Assembly: GCA_030765605.1 (NCBI GenBank)
Contig: JAVCCG010000011.1
Location: forward strand, 1 to 22,763
DNA length: 22,763 nt
Origin: Candidatus Alcyoniella australis
Lineage (GTDB): Bacteria > Lernaellota > Lernaellaia > JAVCCG01 > Alcyoniellaceae
Direction of reading: 5' to 3'
Shown here: in pieces, positions 22,088-22,763 of the stretch
How positions within the stretch are numbered: the stretch's first letter is position 1
Layout: every line of letters begins with the position of its first letter
Program-made: the position numbers and the translations under genes
Notes under the pieces: model-generated
Seen by the model: only the letters and a program-made list of their open reading frames with translations
What the model was told of the DNA's origin: nothing
The model's database searches: none

Positions 22088-22763
22088 GTGGCCGGCAAGC
22101 GCATAACCTGTCCAGACTGCGGCAATAAAATCCCGGTCGAACGTCCGGGACAGGTGGTGGTCTGCGATAACTGCGGCAAGAAGCTCAAAGTCGCGGCCAA
22201 GAAAAAACCGCCGCACCCGGCCGAGGCGCCGACGATTGCGCCCAAAAGCGCGGCCCCTCCCGCGGCCCAACCCCAGCCCAAGCTCGCACCCGAGACGAAC
22301 GCTGCGAGCAAAGGCGGGGACACTCCCGCGCCGCCGCCCGATCCGCTGACCATGCCCGGCGGCATTAAGCTCGAGCCGGTGGAACGGGTGCTCGAGCGCA
22401 CCACGGACAGCCACGGACAGCTCGAGGCCGACCAGAGCGCTCGCCTTGATCCGCTGACCATGCCGCCGACTGCGGCCTCGTCAGCAGTCAGCCCCTTCGA
22501 ACATTTCGGCGAGCAGTTCGAGGAAGGCGACGTGGGCGAGATCAAGACGATGTCCGGCTTCGACCCGGGACGCGTCGACGACGCCGCGCTTTCGGCGCAG
22601 GTCGGAGGGCTGCGCGACATCGATCCGACGGGGATCCAGGACAGCTCATCGGCACAGATCGGCGGCCTGGAAGACATTATTCAACTCCAGACAAAGCGCG
22701 CCGAGACCGACGCAGTCGAGGTCGACGAGGCCGACCTGAGCGCGTACGACCATCCCGAGCAGC
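22088..22763 (+). CDS. Zinc-ribbon protein with long low-complexity region (3' end outside window)
   Basis: The start is GTG at 22088, with GAGG (22079-22082) overlapping the stop of the preceding gene. The frame stays open to the window end (225 codons). The N-terminus is an MJ0042-like zinc ribbon: CPDCGNKIPVERPGQ, then CDNCGKKLKV. A Pro/Ala/Lys-rich disordered stretch follows, then acidic segments. Short internal repeats are visible: DPLTMP twice (positions about 22336 and 22450) and SAQVGGLRDI / SAQIGGLEDI (about 22594 and 22654). Proteins of this design in deltaproteobacteria often carry a membrane segment or a further domain beyond this region, but that part is not in the window. Its function is unknown. 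The overlapping ribosome site suggests translational coupling with the radical SAM gene. Confidence 0.8.
   Translation, partial: MAGKRITCPDCGNKIPVERPGQVVVCDNCGKKLKVAAKKKPPHPAEAPTIAPKSAAPPAAQPQPKLAPETNAASKGGDTPAPPPDPLTMPGGIKLEPVERVLERTTDSHGQLEADQSARLDPLTMPPTAASSAVSPFEHFGEQFEEGDVGEIKTMSGFDPGRVDDAALSAQVGGLRDIDPTGIQDSSSAQIGGLEDIIQLQTKRAETDAVEVDEADLSAYDHPEQ

Noticed and set aside
1-22763. CRISPR array, tRNA or rRNA gene, intact transposase, integrase or phage module
   Set aside because: No regularly spaced repeats, cloverleaf-like segments, rRNA signatures or recombinase motifs were seen on either strand.

Overview
This is a GC-rich window from a Gram-negative bacterium. The Gram-negative call rests on an Mla-type lipid transport operon, an outer-membrane beta-barrel candidate, a periplasmic LolA-like protein and several lipoproteins. 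Gene content resembles uncultured deltaproteobacterial-type lineages (Myxococcota, Desulfobacterota and relatives), but that is an impression from protein style, not a placement. No tRNA, rRNA, CRISPR array, intact insertion sequence or phage module was seen. Genes are tightly packed and no gene-free stretch exceeds 300 bases.

Layout. (1) 1-4372: the 3' half of a pmbA/tldE metalloprotease gene, then an unusual 898-residue protein made of two complete radical SAM modules in tandem, then a convergent creatininase-family amidohydrolase. PmbA/TldD, SPASM-type radical SAM enzymes and creatininase homologues each occur in peptide-modification pathways (microcin, PQQ, mycofactocin), so the set resembles a RiPP maturation locus. 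No precursor peptide was found. (2) 4621-6222: a Bor-family lipoprotein, a clear intrinsic terminator and an MscS-type channel with a promoter so close that the mRNA may be leaderless. (3) 6331-7343: a corA magnesium transporter with an internal deletion and frameshift. (4) 10160-7528 (minus): a three-gene operon of a LolA-like periplasmic protein, a DUF1302-like outer-membrane protein and a small zinc-ribbon protein. Its promoter lies inside nested inverted repeats. (5) 11094-10267 (minus): a short-chain dehydrogenase.

(6) 18589-11356 (minus): a seven-gene operon of transglutaminase-like protein, ABC ATPase, lipoprotein, MlaE permease, MlaF ATPase, MlaD substrate-binding protein and ABC-2-type permease. 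Spacings run from a 4-base overlap to 15 bases. The Mla core is sandwiched between the ATPase and the permease of what looks like a second ABC transporter. The MlaD homologue carries four 36-37 residue repeats. (7) 18758 to the end (plus): a UbiA prenyltransferase, a farnesyl/geranyl diphosphate synthase, a radical SAM enzyme with an atypical CX10CX2C cluster motif, and the start of a zinc-ribbon protein that runs off the window. This looks like a prenyl-lipid or quinone neighbourhood with an unassigned radical SAM step.

Three intergenic spaces (near 6.26 kb, 11.2-11.35 kb and 19.75-19.87 kb) share a dispersed repeat family, a GC-rich hairpin followed by GCAAAGCTCGC, that has no obvious coding role. 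The best candidates for undescribed biology are the twin radical SAM protein with its neighbours, the CX10CX2C radical SAM enzyme beside the prenyl genes, the composite Mla/ABC operon and the intergenic repeat family.
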